Below, one piece after another: positions 33,605-34,693 of a stretch of DNA of 34,693 nucleotides; position 1 is the first letter of the stretch, and each line of letters begins with the position of its first letter. Where the stretch lies: assembly GCA_024762995.1 (NCBI GenBank), contig JANTGI010000018.1, positions 1-34,693 of the forward strand. The letters run 5' to 3'. The DNA comes from Saprospiraceae bacterium. Its GTDB lineage: Bacteria > Bacteroidota > Bacteroidia > Chitinophagales > Saprospiraceae. The notes below the pieces were generated by a model. The model worked only from the letters and a program-made list of their open reading frames with translations. It was not told where the DNA came from and did no database searches. Both the position numbers and the translations under genes were made by a program.

Positions 33605-33854
33605 AACTTCTTGAATCTTAAATCTGCATTCTTAAATCTTCAATCTTTTGGGAAGTGGGGGTTTGCGGATTCCTGGATATGGATTTAAGATGGACGATAT
33701 ACGAAATAAGATTTTTGAAGTGCTGCCGCAGCGACAATGGAAACATAGGTTTTGTAGGATTATAACTTCTTAAATCTTAAATCTTAAATCTGCATTCTTA
33801 ACTCATAAAATCTTTTGGGAAGTGGGTTCTGGGGATTTTGGATATGGAGTTAAG
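33605..33854. repeat. Direct repeat pair downstream of the thiolase gene
   Basis: 33605-33689 and 33764-33854 are imperfect direct copies. Shared blocks: AACTTCTT, AATCTTAAATCTGCATTC, ATCTTTTGGGAAGTGGG, GGATATGGA and TTAAG. The second copy has an extra TCTTAAA unit. They have 74 bp of unrelated DNA between them. No open frame or hairpin with T-run is evident in either. 33559-33601 has a weak inverted repeat (CAGAGTC/GACTCTG) that might end the thiolase transcript. Confidence 0.75.
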
Positions 33855-33860
33855 CTCAAT

Positions 33861-33896
33861 AAAAACAGCGGAAAAAGACCTTCGTCTCCTCCGCTG
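33861..33896 (-). terminator. Orphan minus-strand intrinsic terminator (copy 2)
   Basis: CAGCGG (33866-33871) pairs with CCGCTG (33891-33896), with an inner AGAC/GTCT stem around CTTC (33876-33887), followed on the minus strand by five T. The lipoprotein gene on this strand already has a terminator at 34154-34194. Confidence 0.65.
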
Positions 33897-33985
33897 CCGT
33901 AAAATAAACCCCCCAAATTATTCATCGCCTTTTCAGGCTGTCTCTCGTAGTATGTTAGTGTCTAGGTGTCGCGGGGGTTTTCCGT
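33861..33985 (-). ncRNA. Candidate small RNA, copy 2 of a two-copy family
   Basis: Minus-strand order: AACCCCC (33973-33979, possibly pairing with the G-run below), a TAACATAC block (about 33950-33957), hairpin GCCT-GAAA-AGGC (33928-33939), the box AATAATTTGGGGGGTTTATT (about 33904-33923) identical to copy 1, then terminator hairpin and T5. A short frame from about 33926 crosses it. No promoter with both boxes is evident. 33986-34150 shows nothing else recognised. Confidence 0.45.
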
Positions 33986-34153
33986 AATCTGTGACTTCCA
34001 AAGACAATATTCTAGTTGCAAATGAAGTGCCACAATCGAGAAATTTCTTGATTTATTAGTCGAGCGCATGTTTAATGCCTTGATAATGAGCGCTTATAAG
34101 ACAAAAAAATATGTGAAACGGATTTTTTGCGGAAGCTGCAGATATTCCCAAAC

Positions 34154-34194
34154 AAAAATCCCTATTCAATCAATTTGATCGAATAGGGATTTTT
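34154..34194. terminator. Terminator of the lipoprotein gene
   Basis: A perfect 14-bp stem: AAAAATCCCTATTC (34154-34167) with its reverse complement (34181-34194), 13-base loop, flanked by A- and T-runs so it could work in both directions. It begins 55 bp after the minus-strand lipoprotein stop. Confidence 0.85.
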
Positions 34195-34248
34195 TGTCCG
34201 GTTGGCTCTAGGTCTTGCCACCAGAGCAATGGATTTTGGGTGGAACCA

Positions 34249-34650
34249 TTAGTGTTGCATGATGACGTGGTTATTGTTTTCGTCAATATACTCAAAGGTC
34301 GATGCGTCTAATTTGATGATGTTTAAAGTGTCATGCAAGGTGTTGCCAAATGCCTGATAAACTTTTGCTATCTTGGTATCATCTTCAAAAAAGGTCCAAT
34401 CACCGACTAACATTGTTTCGTTGCTTACGCAAAGATTATTACCATAGTCAATGGTAAATTTGTTGTCTGTGCCAAAAGTAAAGACATCGTCTGCTTCACA
34501 ATCTCTAAGTTGGTTGTTGAAGGTTTTGTACTTCCAAGTGGCTTCGGTTAGGAAGTCCTTGCGGGTTTTTTCTGGGGCGACCGGATCATCTTTTTTGCAA
34601 GCTGTAAGTCCAATGAGCCCAAACGCTAAAAGCAAAAGAAATTTTTTCAT
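34249..34650 (-). CDS. Small lipocalin-like lipoprotein
   Basis: 133 residues. Signal MKKFLLLLAFGLIGLTAC with lipobox LTAC, so C18 is the lipidated residue; KKDD follows. The remainder has W-x-Y (TWKYKTFN), FTFGTDNKFTIDYG, VGDWTFFEDDTKI and FEYID, the alternating pattern of the small lipocalin-like lipoproteins common in Bacteroidota. Two cysteines (RDCEAD, NLCVS) may pair. Exported to the periplasm or outer membrane; ligand unknown. Upstream promoter not visible before the window edge. Confidence 0.8.
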   Translation of the reverse strand: MKKFLLLLAFGLIGLTACKKDDPVAPEKTRKDFLTEATWKYKTFNNQLRDCEADDVFTFGTDNKFTIDYGNNLCVSNETMLVGDWTFFEDDTKIAKVYQAFGNTLHDTLNIIKLDASTFEYIDENNNHVIMQH

Positions 34651-34693
34651 GAGTCAAAGTGTTTTGGTGAGTTAGAAGTGGCGCGTTTATATG

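Noticed and set aside
33537..34248. tRNA or other known RNA gene in the large gap
   Set aside because: No cloverleaf, CCA end or recognised riboswitch core could be found by reading both strands.

Overview
The window looks like chromosomal DNA of a Bacteroidota member, probably of the Saprospiria/Chitinophagia side (inference). The main reasons are five secreted proteins ending in type IX secretion (T9SS) sorting domains, an Oar-like TonB-dependent receptor, doubled exbD genes, and -7 boxes of the TAnnTTTG type upstream of many genes. I see no rRNA, tRNA, transposase, integrase or true CRISPR array.

Left part (1-19.8 kb), all genes on the minus strand. It holds a Kelch/T9SS protein, a CHU_C-type adhesin-like protein, a 957-residue coiled-coil protein, a family 2 glycosyltransferase and an Oar-like receptor. 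These are followed by a 1773-residue metalloprotease-like protein with 16 PKD-like domains and a BNR/Asp-box propeller protein. This is an envelope/secretome block, and most genes appear to have their own promoter rather than forming one operon.

Middle part (20.1-28.2 kb), housekeeping genes. Plus strand: a small lysine-rich protein, rimO, an S41 processing protease and a MiaE-like tRNA hydroxylase. Minus strand: exbB-exbD-exbD-tonB, with a strong bidirectional terminator between miaE and tonB. Then comes a YggS/PLPBP-family protein on the plus strand. The ExbB/ExbD/TonB complex could energise receptors such as the Oar-like one.

Right part (28.2-34.7 kb): a conserved hypothetical protein, a CotH-kinase/lamin-tail T9SS protein, a thiolase and a small lipoprotein.

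The unusual content lies in the gaps. (1) Two related minus-strand elements (about 21955-22080 and 33861-33985) each have a conserved G-rich box, a covarying hairpin and a terminator, but no gene to terminate; they are candidates for an undescribed small RNA family. (2) A repeat family at 1-220, 11255-11390 and 28237-28500 carries mini-hairpins whose paired bases covary; one copy follows a good promoter and may encode a 38-residue peptide. (3) Two 28-bp palindromes share ends but have different, compensated cores. (4) A two-copy element precedes the S41 protease and thiolase genes and carries a recurring CTAAATAGTTAC motif. (5) A 39-bp hairpin-forming tandem repeat lies behind the PKD gene. 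(6) The octamer TTGCGCAA is far too common and occurs in several reading frames.
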